From UBA4292 sp002395865 (GTDB lineage: Bacteria > Bacillota > Clostridia > Lachnospirales > Lachnospiraceae), in the NCBI GenBank assembly GCA_946533395.1, contig CAMNBU010000007.1, positions 18,080 to 82,079 on the forward strand: a stretch of 64,000 bases of DNA. The letters run 5' to 3'. Shown piece by piece: positions 14,518 through 23,126 of the stretch (position 1 is its first letter; each line of letters begins with the position of its first letter). Under the pieces are notes generated by a model, which had not been told where the DNA came from, did not search any database, and saw nothing but the letters and a program-made list of their open reading frames with translations. The translations under genes were made by a program, and so were the position numbers.

Positions 14518-15458
14518 TATTGCCTCTGATCCGCGTCTGCCGCAAGGTATTCGCCCAGTCTCTTCATTGCCCTTGCTGCAATGGGTATGGGCATCTGCGC
14601 ATATACATGCCAGCCTTCTTCCTCTATATCAAGCGCGGCCTGACCGCCGCACTCCTCTATCCTGTCTGCAAGTCTTACACTGTCATCCAGAAGTATCTCG
14701 TTCCTTCCCGCCATGATAAAAATCGGCGGCAGCCCCGACAGATCACCGAACAGCGGACTGAAACGTGCGTCATCCGCCTCGCCCGCATCCGCTATATAAG
14801 CCTTCGCGGCGCCTTCCACATAAGCCTTAGTAAGTATCGGGTCACTCTTTTCGTAGATCTCGTATGACGGTGCCGTGGCAGTCATATCGGTCCACGGGCT
14901 GAACAGAAGAAGCCTTCCCGGCAGTTCCATCCCCTCCGCCTTCATCTTCTGCGCCATGCAAAGAGCCATATTTCCTCCCGCCGAATCGCCTGCTATCAGT
15001 ATATCTTGAGGCAGAAAGCCTTTATCCAACAGATACTTCCACAGGGCCTCACTGTCCTCGAGCGCCGCTGGGTAGGGTTTCTCCGGAGCCAGTCTGTACG
15101 CAAACGAATATGTCCTGTAACCGGTCGCCAGTGCAAGCTTTACGCCAAGCACTCTCGCATACGATATACCGCCCGTTATATATCCGCCGCCGTGGATATA
15201 TAAAACAGCGTGATTGTCATTCTCCGCGCCTGCCGGACATATCTCCTCGCACGCCATTTCCCCTATCGAAAACGGATGTATCTCCACATTTCCCCTCGGC
15301 ACGGCAAGCTTCGCCGTCCTCTCCATGGATGCCCTGTGGCGCTTAAGCGATGCCTCGTCCATGGATCGCTCCGAGAGTGATGTCACCATTTTCAAGGCTT
15401 TCAACAGCGGATCCTTTATTTTTTTTACAGGCTGTTCATTGTCTTTCTTCCAAGCCAT
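14517..15458 (-). CDS. Alpha/beta hydrolase, acetyl-esterase type
   Basis: 313 residues from ATG 15458 (GGGGAAAAAG before it); the longer frame to 15572 has no ribosome binding site and crosses a promoter-like TATACT at 15502-15497. Hormone-sensitive-lipase family signs: oxyanion motif HGGGYITGG, nucleophile elbow GDSAGGN, an Asp in FIMAGRNEILLDDS and a C-terminal His in EEGWHVY. It probably hydrolyses short-chain acyl esters in the cytoplasm. First gene of the operon with the acyltransferase and DUF6320 protein, suggesting cycles of acyl addition and removal. Confidence 0.85.
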   Translation of the reverse strand: MAWKKDNEQPVKKIKDPLLKALKMVTSLSERSMDEASLKRHRASMERTAKLAVPRGNVEIHPFSIGEMACEEICPAGAENDNHAVLYIHGGGYITGGISYARVLGVKLALATGYRTYSFAYRLAPEKPYPAALEDSEALWKYLLDKGFLPQDILIAGDSAGGNMALCMAQKMKAEGMELPGRLLLFSPWTDMTATAPSYEIYEKSDPILTKAYVEGAAKAYIADAGEADDARFSPLFGDLSGLPPIFIMAGRNEILLDDSVRLADRIEECGGQAALDIEEEGWHVYAQMPIPIAARAMKRLGEYLAADADQRQ

Positions 15459-15554
15459 TCTTTTTCCCCGGTGTATATCGCAAATAATCTGGAAACAGTA
15501 TAGCACATATTTTGCGAAATACCATATATATTTTTGTGGGCTTCTCACCGCGCA

Positions 15555-15595
15555 TAAAAAAGACCGCCTCATCTCTTTCGGGACGAAGCGGTCTT
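15555..15595 (-). terminator. Terminator of the SDR-Dabb operon
   Basis: Stem aagaccgc (15560-15567) / gcggtctt (15588-15595) with an inner hairpin, followed on the minus strand by a run of six T. Confidence 0.85.
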
Positions 15596-15617
15596 AAATG
15601 ACTGTGTATTCTGTGCA

Positions 15618-15920
15618 TCAGATCTCGAAATCCATGCATACTCTTGCCTTTGTATAAGGGCGCACTCTGCCGTCTGCGACAGCCACATGCGCGGGGTGCA
15701 CGGCATATTCCTTAAGGCTCGCCTCATCCTCAAATGTCGAATCGAGCATCACTTCGGCATTGGATGAAGCCAGACACTCTGTCTGCACATGGATATCAAC
15801 AAGTCCGGGTATCTGTCCCTTAAGGCCCTCGAGGCCCTCCTTGATGCCTGTCTTTACTTCCTTCTTCTGCTCTGCGCTCAGCTCATCCTTAAGCTGCCAG
15901 AGAATGATATGCTTTACCAT
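15618..15920 (-). CDS. Dabb (stress-responsive A/B barrel) domain protein
   Basis: 100 residues from ATG 15920, preceded by AGGGGGTAACA. MVKHIILWQLKDE, LEGLKGQIPGL and the HPAHVAVADGRVRPY segment match the dimeric alpha-beta barrel Dabb family. The role is unknown; relatives include stress proteins and small cyclases. It lies 25 bases after the SDR gene and before a terminator, so the two form an operon. Confidence 0.85.
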   Translation of the reverse strand: MVKHIILWQLKDELSAEQKKEVKTGIKEGLEGLKGQIPGLVDIHVQTECLASSNAEVMLDSTFEDEASLKEYAVHPAHVAVADGRVRPYTKARVCMDFEI

Positions 15921-15945
15921 TGTTACCCCCTGATCTGCGTAATAT

Positions 15946-16722
15946 TTACATTGAAGTATAACCACCGTCCACCGGAAGAACAACTCCGTTCACATAAGCT
16001 GACATGGGTGATGAGAGGAAAAGAGCTGCCGTATCGAGCTCACCCTCGTTGCCATATCTTCCCTCAGGGATCATCGTCTTCGCATAGTTCTGGAAGAACT
16101 CGGAATTAAGTACATCCTCTGTGAGAGGTGTGTAGAAATATCCGGGGCAGATGCAGTTTACCGTAATGCCCTTGTCGCCCCACTCTGCCGCGAGAGCTCT
16201 GGTGAGGTTCACAACGCCTCCCTTTGCTGCGTGGTAGGGAGAAGCGGGAGCGATCTTGTTGCCCACAAGACCGTACATGGAAGCGATATTGATCACTCTC
16301 CCGTACTTTGCAGGTATCATGGCCTTCTTCGCAGCTGCCCTTGCGACCTTGAATGTGCCGAACAAATCGACCTTCATCTCCTGCTCAAACTGCTCATCGG
16401 TTATGTCCTCGGCGGGTGCAACTGCGCCTGTACCCGCGTTATTGATAACGATATCGATGCGTCCGAAATCCTTAAGTATCTCATCCACCACCGCATCGAC
16501 CCTTGCGGTATCGGTGATATCACAGGCATAGCCCTTCGCCTTTACGCCGTATGTGGCGGTGATATCCCTGCAGACCTCATCAAGCAGGTTCTGACGTCTT
16601 GCAAGTGCGCAGATCGTAGCGCCGTTGTTGGCCAGAGCCTTCGCCATCTGTACTCCGAGTCCTGTGGAACAGCCCGTAACTATAGCCACCTGTCCGGTAA
16701 GATCAAAATAATTCTTCATCAT
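15946..16722 (-). CDS. SDR-family NAD(P)-dependent oxidoreductase
   Basis: 258 residues from the ATG at 16722, 8 bases after AGGAGG. Classical short-chain dehydrogenase: cofactor motif TGCSTGLG near residue 16, NNAG in the middle, catalytic Ser in NIASMYG and the YHAAK pair, and the PG..TPL segment near the end. Closest in style to gluconate 5-dehydrogenase or 3-oxoacyl-ACP reductase types; substrate not determinable. Cotranscribed with the Dabb protein. Confidence 0.88.
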   Translation of the reverse strand: MMKNYFDLTGQVAIVTGCSTGLGVQMAKALANNGATICALARRQNLLDEVCRDITATYGVKAKGYACDITDTARVDAVVDEILKDFGRIDIVINNAGTGAVAPAEDITDEQFEQEMKVDLFGTFKVARAAAKKAMIPAKYGRVINIASMYGLVGNKIAPASPYHAAKGGVVNLTRALAAEWGDKGITVNCICPGYFYTPLTEDVLNSEFFQNYAKTMIPEGRYGNEGELDTAALFLSSPMSAYVNGVVLPVDGGYTSM

Positions 16723-16878
16723 GTTTACAACCTCCTGTGTTCGCGTATCTATGTCCGACGCAGAAAAAGTTAAAATTTTAACAATCTCATTGTACCACAC
16801 AGGAGGCAAAATGTAAACACCTTAATAATATTATTATTATAAATAATTGTCTTTTGTGAACCCAGACACTCTAACACT

Positions 16879-17748
16879 TTACCACGATATAACTTCGTTT
16901 CCGTCCTCTGTCACGAGCACCTGTATCTCCCACTGAGCCGAGGGGCTCTTGTCCTTCGTCGTAACTCTCCATCCGTCGGCGGCATTCGTGTTGATGGCGG
17001 CCTTGCCCATGTTGATCATAGGCTCGATGGTGAACATCATGCCGGGCACGAGAAGCATCTGTGTCCCCGGGCTTCCATAGTATCCGACCCACGGATCCTC
17101 GTGGAAATCCACACCGACGCCGTGTCCTCCTATCTCCTTGACCACGCTGTAGCCGTTCGCTCTCGCGTGGCGGTTCACTGCATCGGCCATATTTCCGAGG
17201 AACGACCAGGGTCTTACCTCCTTAAGGCCCAGCTCCATAGCCTCCTTGGTGACCTGCACCAGTCTTTTCTTTTCGGGGCTCACATCGCCTATCAGAAACA
17301 TCCTCGAGGAGTCCGCGTAGAAGCCGTTCACTATCGTGGTGCAGTCGACATTTATTATGTCGCCGCTCTTTAATATCTCCTTCGGGCTCGGTATACCGTG
17401 GCAGACCACCTCATTCAAAGAGGTGCAGACCGACTTTGGGTAGCCCTCGTAGCCCAGGGGGGCGCAGATACCGCCCAGCTCCTTAGTCTTTGATGCCACG
17501 AGATCGTCTATATCCTGAGTGCTCATGCCCTCTCGGATGTTTTCCGCCACATAGTCGAGCACGGCTACATTTACCTTAGCCGCCTCCCTGATGCCCTCGA
17601 TCTGCGCGGGGGTCTTTATCATGGAGTGGTTCGGGACTACATGCCCCATTGCAGCGTATTTTTTTATTCTCTCGTCGAGTGCTTCGTGGCAGGTCTTGTA
17701 TTTTCTGCCGCTACCGCACCAGCAAGGGTCGTTTCTACCAATTTTCAT
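16879..17748 (-). CDS. map: Type I methionine aminopeptidase with N-terminal SEC-C motif
   Basis: Removes the N-terminal Met from new proteins. 289 residues from ATG 17748. The first ~25 residues carry a SEC-C zinc motif (RNDPCWCGSGRKYKTCH), typical of a subset of Firmicutes MetAP. The catalytic domain has NVDCTTIVNGFYADSSRMF (two metal Asp), GGHGVGVDFHEDP (His) and FTIEPMIN (Glu). It follows the Nudix gene by 12 bases. No good ribosome binding site is visible at the ATG, so coupling to the upstream gene is likely. Another map gene linked to ribosomal genes may exist elsewhere. Confidence 0.92.
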   Translation of the reverse strand: MKIGRNDPCWCGSGRKYKTCHEALDERIKKYAAMGHVVPNHSMIKTPAQIEGIREAAKVNVAVLDYVAENIREGMSTQDIDDLVASKTKELGGICAPLGYEGYPKSVCTSLNEVVCHGIPSPKEILKSGDIINVDCTTIVNGFYADSSRMFLIGDVSPEKKRLVQVTKEAMELGLKEVRPWSFLGNMADAVNRHARANGYSVVKEIGGHGVGVDFHEDPWVGYYGSPGTQMLLVPGMMFTIEPMINMGKAAINTNAADGWRVTTKDKSPSAQWEIQVLVTEDGNEVISW

Positions 17749-17760
17749 TGCCAATTTTGA

Positions 17761-18330
17761 TCAATACCTTTCATCGCATACCGGTCCGCTGACACTGAAG
17801 GCGTAGGCAACCGCCTGCGCTCTCGACGAAAAATCCTCCGTCTCAAGAAGTCCTTCGACCTCCTGTCTCGTGTAAAATGCAGCCCTGATGCTCTCATTTT
17901 CGGAGGTGTGGTCGGAAAATTCCCCTTCCGCCTCCACATAGGCGATCCTGTTTCTTATATCGGACAATGCGACCGCCGCGAATGACGGCCGCAGTATCCT
18001 TATAAATCTTCTCACCTTAAGCCCCGTCTCCTCGTAGAGCTCGCGTCTTATGCAGTCCTCTATGGTCTCGCCCGGCTCTATCATGCCGGCGCAGAGGTTG
18101 TATACCTCCCGGTTCACACCCATGCGGAATTCCTTCAGAAGGAGCAGCTTTCCCTCGTGGAATGCCACGATGCTCACGCCGCTCACACTGCCCCCGAGCT
18201 CCTCGGGACCTTTTAGATCACGGTGGCTCACGATCTCGAACTTCTTCTCGCGTCCGGCCTTGTTTTCATAGGTCAACTCGTAGTTCTTCAGAAAGCCGTC
18301 GCGGACCTTTTCCATTTTGATCAGTCTCAT
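17761..18330 (-). CDS. Nudix hydrolase, ADP-ribose pyrophosphatase-like
   Basis: 189 residues from ATG 18330. The Nudix box is complete: G-x5-E-x7-REL-x-EE-T-G, with IEPGETIEDC followed by RRELYEETGL. The NLCAGMIEPGE lead-in and the length suggest an ADP-ribose or related nucleoside-diphosphate-sugar pyrophosphatase. It overlaps nothing but begins 14 bases inside the valS end (the stop of valS is at 18344, the frame start just after it), so it is coupled to valS. Start choice between 18330 and 18315 is uncertain. Confidence 0.82.
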   Translation of the reverse strand: MRLIKMEKVRDGFLKNYELTYENKAGREKKFEIVSHRDLKGPEELGGSVSGVSIVAFHEGKLLLLKEFRMGVNREVYNLCAGMIEPGETIEDCIRRELYEETGLKVRRFIRILRPSFAAVALSDIRNRIAYVEAEGEFSDHTSENESIRAAFYTRQEVEGLLETEDFSSRAQAVAYAFSVSGPVCDERY

Positions 18331-18343
18331 GATTTTGCGGGGA

Positions 18344-20983
18344 CTATGACAGCGCCGCAAGCCTATCCTCGACCTGCGCCATCATCTGCTCGTAGCCTGC
18401 GAGCTTGGCCCTCTCCTCCTCGACCTTCTTCTCGGGAGCCCTGCTTATAAACTTCTCGTTCGAGAGCATGCCGCGTGATCTTGCAAGCTCCCCGGCAAGG
18501 CGCTCCTTCTCGGCCAGAAGCCTGGTCCTCTCCTTCTCGATATCCACGAGATCCTCGAGGGGAAGATAGATGGAAGCCTGAGGGATAACAGCGGATACCG
18601 CATTGTCCGCGATACCGTCCTTATCGGACTGAATATATACCTCTGAAGCGGATGCAAGCGTGGCGAAGAATACTTTGTTGTGTTCAAATATACCGCGAAC
18701 GTGCTCATCTGCGCTCACTACGTAGACTGCAGCCTTCCTCGAGGGTGGAACGTTCATGGATGTGCGGACAGCTCTTATATTTCTGACCGCCTCCTTTATC
18801 ATCTCCACTGCCTCCTCCTCTTCGGGGAAGGAGAGCTCATCCGAGTAAACGGGCCAGGGGCTCACCATGATGGTGGGCTCATCGTCCTGAAGATTGCAGA
18901 ATATCTCCTCTGTGACGAACGGAATGAACGGGTGAAGCAGCTTGAGCGAATCGATGAGCACCTTCTTGAGCGTCCACACAGCCGCTGCCCTGGTGGGATC
19001 CTCCTCGTTCCAGAGCCTGGGCTTTACCATCTCTATGTACCAGTCGCAGAACTCGCTCCACACGAAATCGGTCACATTGCCGAGGGCAATACCCATCTCA
19101 TACTTCTCCATGAGGTCGGTGACCTCCTTCACGAGAGTGTTGCATCTGGACAGTATCCACTTATCCGCCATGGTAAGGTTTTCGGGTCTCTCCTTAGGAG
19201 CGTCTCCCTTCTCCATGTTCATAAGGATGAAGCGGGAAGCGTTCCATATCTTGTTGGCGAAGTTTCTCGAAGCCTCCACCCTCGACCAGTAGAAGCGCAT
19301 GTCGTTGCCGGGCGCGTTTCCTGTCATCAGAGTCATTCGGAGTGCATCAGCTCCGTACTTGTCGATGACATCGAGGGGATCGATACCGTTTCCGAGGGAC
19401 TTGCTCATCTTGCGTCCCTGGTCGTCGCGCACGAGTCCGTGGAAGAGAACTGTCTTAAACGGTCTCCTTCCTGTCTGCTCGTATGCGGAGAATACCATCC
19501 TGATGACCCAGAAGAAAATGATATCGTAGCCAGTTACAAGCACATCGGTCGGATAGAAATACTCGAATTCCTTAGTCTTCTCAGGCCAGCCGAGCGTGGA
19601 GAACGGCCACAGCGCTGAGGAGAACCATGTATCGAGAACGTCCGTATCCTGTTCCATGGGCTTGCCGCAGTCGGGACAGGTCTCGACCTTGTTCGCGTCC
19701 ACCACCATCCTGCCGCAGCCCGTGCAGTAGTACGCGGGGATCCTGTGTCCCCACCAGAGCTGACGCGAGATGCACCAGTCGCGGATATTGTCGGTCCAGT
19801 TGAAATATGTCTTCTCCATCCTCTCGGGAAGGAGCTTTATGTCGCCGTTTTTGATGGCCTCTGCGGCGGGCTTTATGAGCTCGCTCATCTTTACGAACCA
19901 CTGGTTTTTCACCATGGGCTCGACTGTGGTACCGCATCTGTCGTGTGTTCCGACATTGTGCCTGTGGGGAACGGTCTTTACGAGAAGTCCGAGCTCTGTG
20001 AGTTCCTTCACGATGAGCTTTCTGGCCTCGTAACGGTCCATACCGACGTATTTGCCGCCGTTTTCATTGATGGTGGCGTCGTCGTTAAGTACATTTATCT
20101 CCTCGAGGTCATGTCTCTTTCCGACCTCGAAATCGTTCGGGTCGTGGGCGGGCGTGATCTTCACGCAACCGGTTCCGAACTCCTTGTCTACGTACGAATC
20201 CGCTATGACCGGTATCTCCCTGCCCACGAGTGGCAGGATGAGGGTCTTGCCGACGATGTCCTTATATCTGTCATCGTCCGGATTGACAGCCACAGCTGTA
20301 TCGCCCAGCAGGGTCTCGGGTCTGGTGGTGGCTATCTCCACGAACCTTCCCTCTTCGCCCTTGACCGGGTAATTGATGTGCCAGAAGAAACCGTCCTGCT
20401 CTTCGTACTCGACCTCCGCATCGGATATGGATGTCTTGCAGACAGGACACCAGTTGCCTATTCTTGAGCCCTTGTAGATGAGTCCCTTCTTATAGAGACC
20501 CGTAAATGTCTCCATGACTGCGGCCGTGGAGCCCTCGTCCATGGTGAAGCGCTCCCTCTCCCAGTCTGCGGAAGAGCCGAGCCTCTTGAGCTGACTCACT
20601 ATCCTCGAGCCAAACTTGTTTCTCCAGTCCCAGCACTCCTTAAGGAAGCCCTCGCGGCCGATATCCTTCTTGTCGATACCTTCCTTCTTAAGCTTCTCGA
20701 TGACCTTGACCTCGGTGGAGATGGCTGCGTGGTCGGTGCCCGGCTGCCAGAGAGCCTCGTAGCCCTGCATACGCTTAAATCTGATAAGTATATCCTGCAT
20801 GGTGTTGTCAAGGGCATGTCCCATATGGAGCTGTCCTGTGACATTGGGCGGCGGCATTATGATGGTGAACGGCTTCCTGTCGGGATTCACCTCTGCGTGG
20901 AAGTAGCCGCCGTCGAGCCACTTCTGATAAAGCCTGCCCTCTATGTCGGCAGGATCGTAGGTTTTCTCAAGCTGTTTACTCAT
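18344..20983 (-). CDS. valS: Valyl-tRNA synthetase
   Basis: Charges tRNA-Val. 879 residues, the usual bacterial length. Class I signatures: PPPNVTGQLHMGHAL (HIGH-type motif HMGH at 53-56) and GRKMSKSLGN. A zinc-binding CTGCGRM...CPDCG segment lies in between, and the C-terminal coiled coil (RTRLLAEKERLAGELARS) is present. The 55-base gap to the upstream gene holds no T-box, so valS is expressed within the DUF5717-DUF5716 transcript or from an internal promoter. Confidence 0.97.
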   Translation of the reverse strand: MSKQLEKTYDPADIEGRLYQKWLDGGYFHAEVNPDRKPFTIIMPPPNVTGQLHMGHALDNTMQDILIRFKRMQGYEALWQPGTDHAAISTEVKVIEKLKKEGIDKKDIGREGFLKECWDWRNKFGSRIVSQLKRLGSSADWERERFTMDEGSTAAVMETFTGLYKKGLIYKGSRIGNWCPVCKTSISDAEVEYEEQDGFFWHINYPVKGEEGRFVEIATTRPETLLGDTAVAVNPDDDRYKDIVGKTLILPLVGREIPVIADSYVDKEFGTGCVKITPAHDPNDFEVGKRHDLEEINVLNDDATINENGGKYVGMDRYEARKLIVKELTELGLLVKTVPHRHNVGTHDRCGTTVEPMVKNQWFVKMSELIKPAAEAIKNGDIKLLPERMEKTYFNWTDNIRDWCISRQLWWGHRIPAYYCTGCGRMVVDANKVETCPDCGKPMEQDTDVLDTWFSSALWPFSTLGWPEKTKEFEYFYPTDVLVTGYDIIFFWVIRMVFSAYEQTGRRPFKTVLFHGLVRDDQGRKMSKSLGNGIDPLDVIDKYGADALRMTLMTGNAPGNDMRFYWSRVEASRNFANKIWNASRFILMNMEKGDAPKERPENLTMADKWILSRCNTLVKEVTDLMEKYEMGIALGNVTDFVWSEFCDWYIEMVKPRLWNEEDPTRAAAVWTLKKVLIDSLKLLHPFIPFVTEEIFCNLQDDEPTIMVSPWPVYSDELSFPEEEEAVEMIKEAVRNIRAVRTSMNVPPSRKAAVYVVSADEHVRGIFEHNKVFFATLASASEVYIQSDKDGIADNAVSAVIPQASIYLPLEDLVDIEKERTRLLAEKERLAGELARSRGMLSNEKFISRAPEKKVEEERAKLAGYEQMMAQVEDRLAALS

Positions 20984-21038
20984 TGTCGTTTACTTTAAAC
21001 CTCTTCATCTTCTGATCTATTCTTTAAAACGCAGAGCA

Positions 21039-21854
21039 TCAAACGATAGCTGCTCTGTAGTTCTTTTTGGACATCTCGATGTATCTGTTCACGGCCTCCT
21101 TGCGTCTTACGGAATCCTTCGTGAACATCGATGCGGTGTAACCCGTGGTGGCGAGAAGGCTTCCCTGAGCACTCACCTCATCGTAATCGTTCCTCCACTG
21201 TGCCTCATCCTCCTCGGTGACTATGCCCTTTATCTCAGGTGACATATCGACTCCCGAAAAGTTCGAGAACTGCCATATCTGCTTTAAAAGCTCCGGCGAG
21301 TCCTTGCAGCTGTAAGCCGCCTCGAAAGCCTCCATGGCCTCGCGGTAAAGCCCCAGCTTGATGTATGCCACAGCCATGTGCTGCCTTACCCGCATGAAGA
21401 ACTCGTTTCCGAGGGACGGATCCCTTCTCCCGCTGTCGAACTGGTGATAGATACGCAGCGCCGCAAGAAAATGTCCCTTCTCCATAAGGAAATCGGCCCT
21501 TATTATCTTTCTGTTGGAGGGTGAATTGTGGCGATAACTCTCGTACTTCTGCAAAAACTCCTTGATCGACGCCTCCGGGTAGTAGTGCACCTCGCGCATG
21601 AGGCACGCGAGCACCAGATGCGTTCCGGCTCCCTCCTCGCGGACCGTGGCCACCCTGTCGGCTACCTGCGAAAGTCCCAGCTCATCCCTCAGAAAGTCCA
21701 GAAGATCGTCGTCCACGAAATCGTCGTCCACCAGATAGTAATTGTTGTATATGTAATAGCAGAGCTCCTCAGCACTGTATATGAGCAGTCCGGTCTCAAG
21801 CACCTTAAACGGATGCTTCGCCAGAGGACTGCTTGCAAGTAATAATCCGCTCAT
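21039..21854 (-). CDS. TPR-like protein linked to DUF5716/DUF5717
   Basis: 271 residues, no signal peptide or membrane segment, mostly helical. The region LAALRIYHQF through LGLYREAMEAFEAAYSC reads as degenerate tetratricopeptide repeats, suggesting protein binding. An Asp-rich stretch (VDDDFVDDDLLDF) lies near residue 42. It starts 12 bases after the DUF5716 gene, in the same operon, so it is likely a partner of the DUF5716 ATPase-like protein. I cannot name a family with confidence. Confidence 0.6.
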   Translation of the reverse strand: MSGLLLASSPLAKHPFKVLETGLLIYSAEELCYYIYNNYYLVDDDFVDDDLLDFLRDELGLSQVADRVATVREEGAGTHLVLACLMREVHYYPEASIKEFLQKYESYRHNSPSNRKIIRADFLMEKGHFLAALRIYHQFDSGRRDPSLGNEFFMRVRQHMAVAYIKLGLYREAMEAFEAAYSCKDSPELLKQIWQFSNFSGVDMSPEIKGIVTEEDEAQWRNDYDEVSAQGSLLATTGYTASMFTKDSVRRKEAVNRYIEMSKKNYRAAIV

Positions 21855-21866
21855 CTCATACCGCCT

Positions 21867-23114
21867 TTACTGAATGGAAAATCTGTTTTCTATCACCTCG
21901 GAGCTTGCGGGATATATCTCCCCGAAGCCCATATCACGGATGCACACGCCCAGCTCATTTTCCGATGAAAATGAAAGCTCCAGCCTGACTCTCGTGGTCC
22001 CTGCGGGGCGCTGCGGAAACTGTGACAGAGGAATCCTGCGAACAGCGGACTTCCTGCCTCCCGCGGGAGTGATGATGAGATCGATGCCGTCCTCACCGTC
22101 GAGATAGAACTCTGTCGACGCGGAGGAATCGTACCACCTCTCACCGGCCTCGATAAGTGTGATATTTTTGGCGACGCCGCCGACCGTCATGTTCATGCCG
22201 ACGCTGGCGGATATCCTTCCGTCGCACACGAAGGTGCATGTGGGCGCGTCGCCCATTCCTGCCCAGACGGCTCCCTTTGCAAAAAGCGCCTTCTCGAGAT
22301 ATACCTTCCTCCTGTTGCAGAGGATGGAGAGAGACTTTTTGCCCCAGTCCTGTATACCGGTCAGTCCCGAGCCCGTAAGGTAGACATTGGATATTATCTT
22401 GCCGTTGAATCTTCTCTGAACACACGAGGAGAATATATTGTCCGCAAGCTTTCTTCCCGGCTCACTCTCAAGAATATCCAGTGAAAATCCCTCCTCGAGA
22501 TCGCTCACCTCGGCCTGCGCCACGTTCGGTGTGACACCCCGCAGTATATTGCACTCGAAATATCTGAGACCCTCCTTCGAAAGATCGAAGAGCACGGAAT
22601 AATTCGTGAGCTGTTCGGCGGGTCTTCTGAGAAGATAATACAGATATGCCTCGGTATGGCTTAAGACCTTCACGTTCTCGCGCTTCACGCCAAGCTTCTC
22701 GCAGCTTTTTACGATCTGATCCGCAAGGGGAGTCCTCAGCTCCTTGACGCAGTATATCACCTTCTCTATCTTTCTGTCATACTTGGCCGTCACAAAGCCC
22801 AGTGTCTCGCGGATGTAGATATCCAGAAGCTCACCCGCGGTGTATGTCCTGCCCTCCAGAGTGGCCACCCCGCCCTTCTTCACCAGGCGAAGGAGCTTAT
22901 CCACCGCTATACCGGAGCCAAGGAGTGCCATCTCGCACGCGGCCTCACCTATCTTCCACTCCTCCCTTCTGCGAACCTTGCAGATGGTGGTAGGTATCTC
23001 ATCGGATTCATCGGTGAGCTTAATCTCCTGAGCGTCAGAAGTCTCCTCATCATATATGGCGATCTGCGTATAATTGTCACACAGATCGAAACCTATTATC
23101 AAACCTTCGCTCAT
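21867..23114 (-). CDS. DUF5716 protein, actin/Hsp70-like ATPase fold
   Basis: 415 residues. The start, LIIGFDLCDNYTQIAIYDEE, has the phosphate-1 pattern of the ASKHA (actin, Hsp70, sugar kinase) superfamily, and VYLTGSGLTGIQDWG looks like the adenosine motif. That fits the family DUF5716, common in Lachnospiraceae beside DUF5717. It lies between the 1,194-residue DUF5717 protein and the TPR-like protein, with 12-base gaps on both sides. A chaperone-like role with these two partners is an inference. Confidence 0.72.
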   Translation of the reverse strand: MSEGLIIGFDLCDNYTQIAIYDEETSDAQEIKLTDESDEIPTTICKVRRREEWKIGEAACEMALLGSGIAVDKLLRLVKKGGVATLEGRTYTAGELLDIYIRETLGFVTAKYDRKIEKVIYCVKELRTPLADQIVKSCEKLGVKRENVKVLSHTEAYLYYLLRRPAEQLTNYSVLFDLSKEGLRYFECNILRGVTPNVAQAEVSDLEEGFSLDILESEPGRKLADNIFSSCVQRRFNGKIISNVYLTGSGLTGIQDWGKKSLSILCNRRKVYLEKALFAKGAVWAGMGDAPTCTFVCDGRISASVGMNMTVGGVAKNITLIEAGERWYDSSASTEFYLDGEDGIDLIITPAGGRKSAVRRIPLSQFPQRPAGTTRVRLELSFSSENELGVCIRDMGFGEIYPASSEVIENRFSIQ

Positions 23115-23126
23115 AGCGCCGTCCCC

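Noticed and set aside
13543..14529. 328-codon plus-strand frame opposite the acyltransferase gene
   Set aside because: Shadow of the minus-strand gene, which has intact family motifs; no start signal.
20984..21038. T-box for valS
   Set aside because: Only 55 bases between genes, no specifier or antiterminator sequence.
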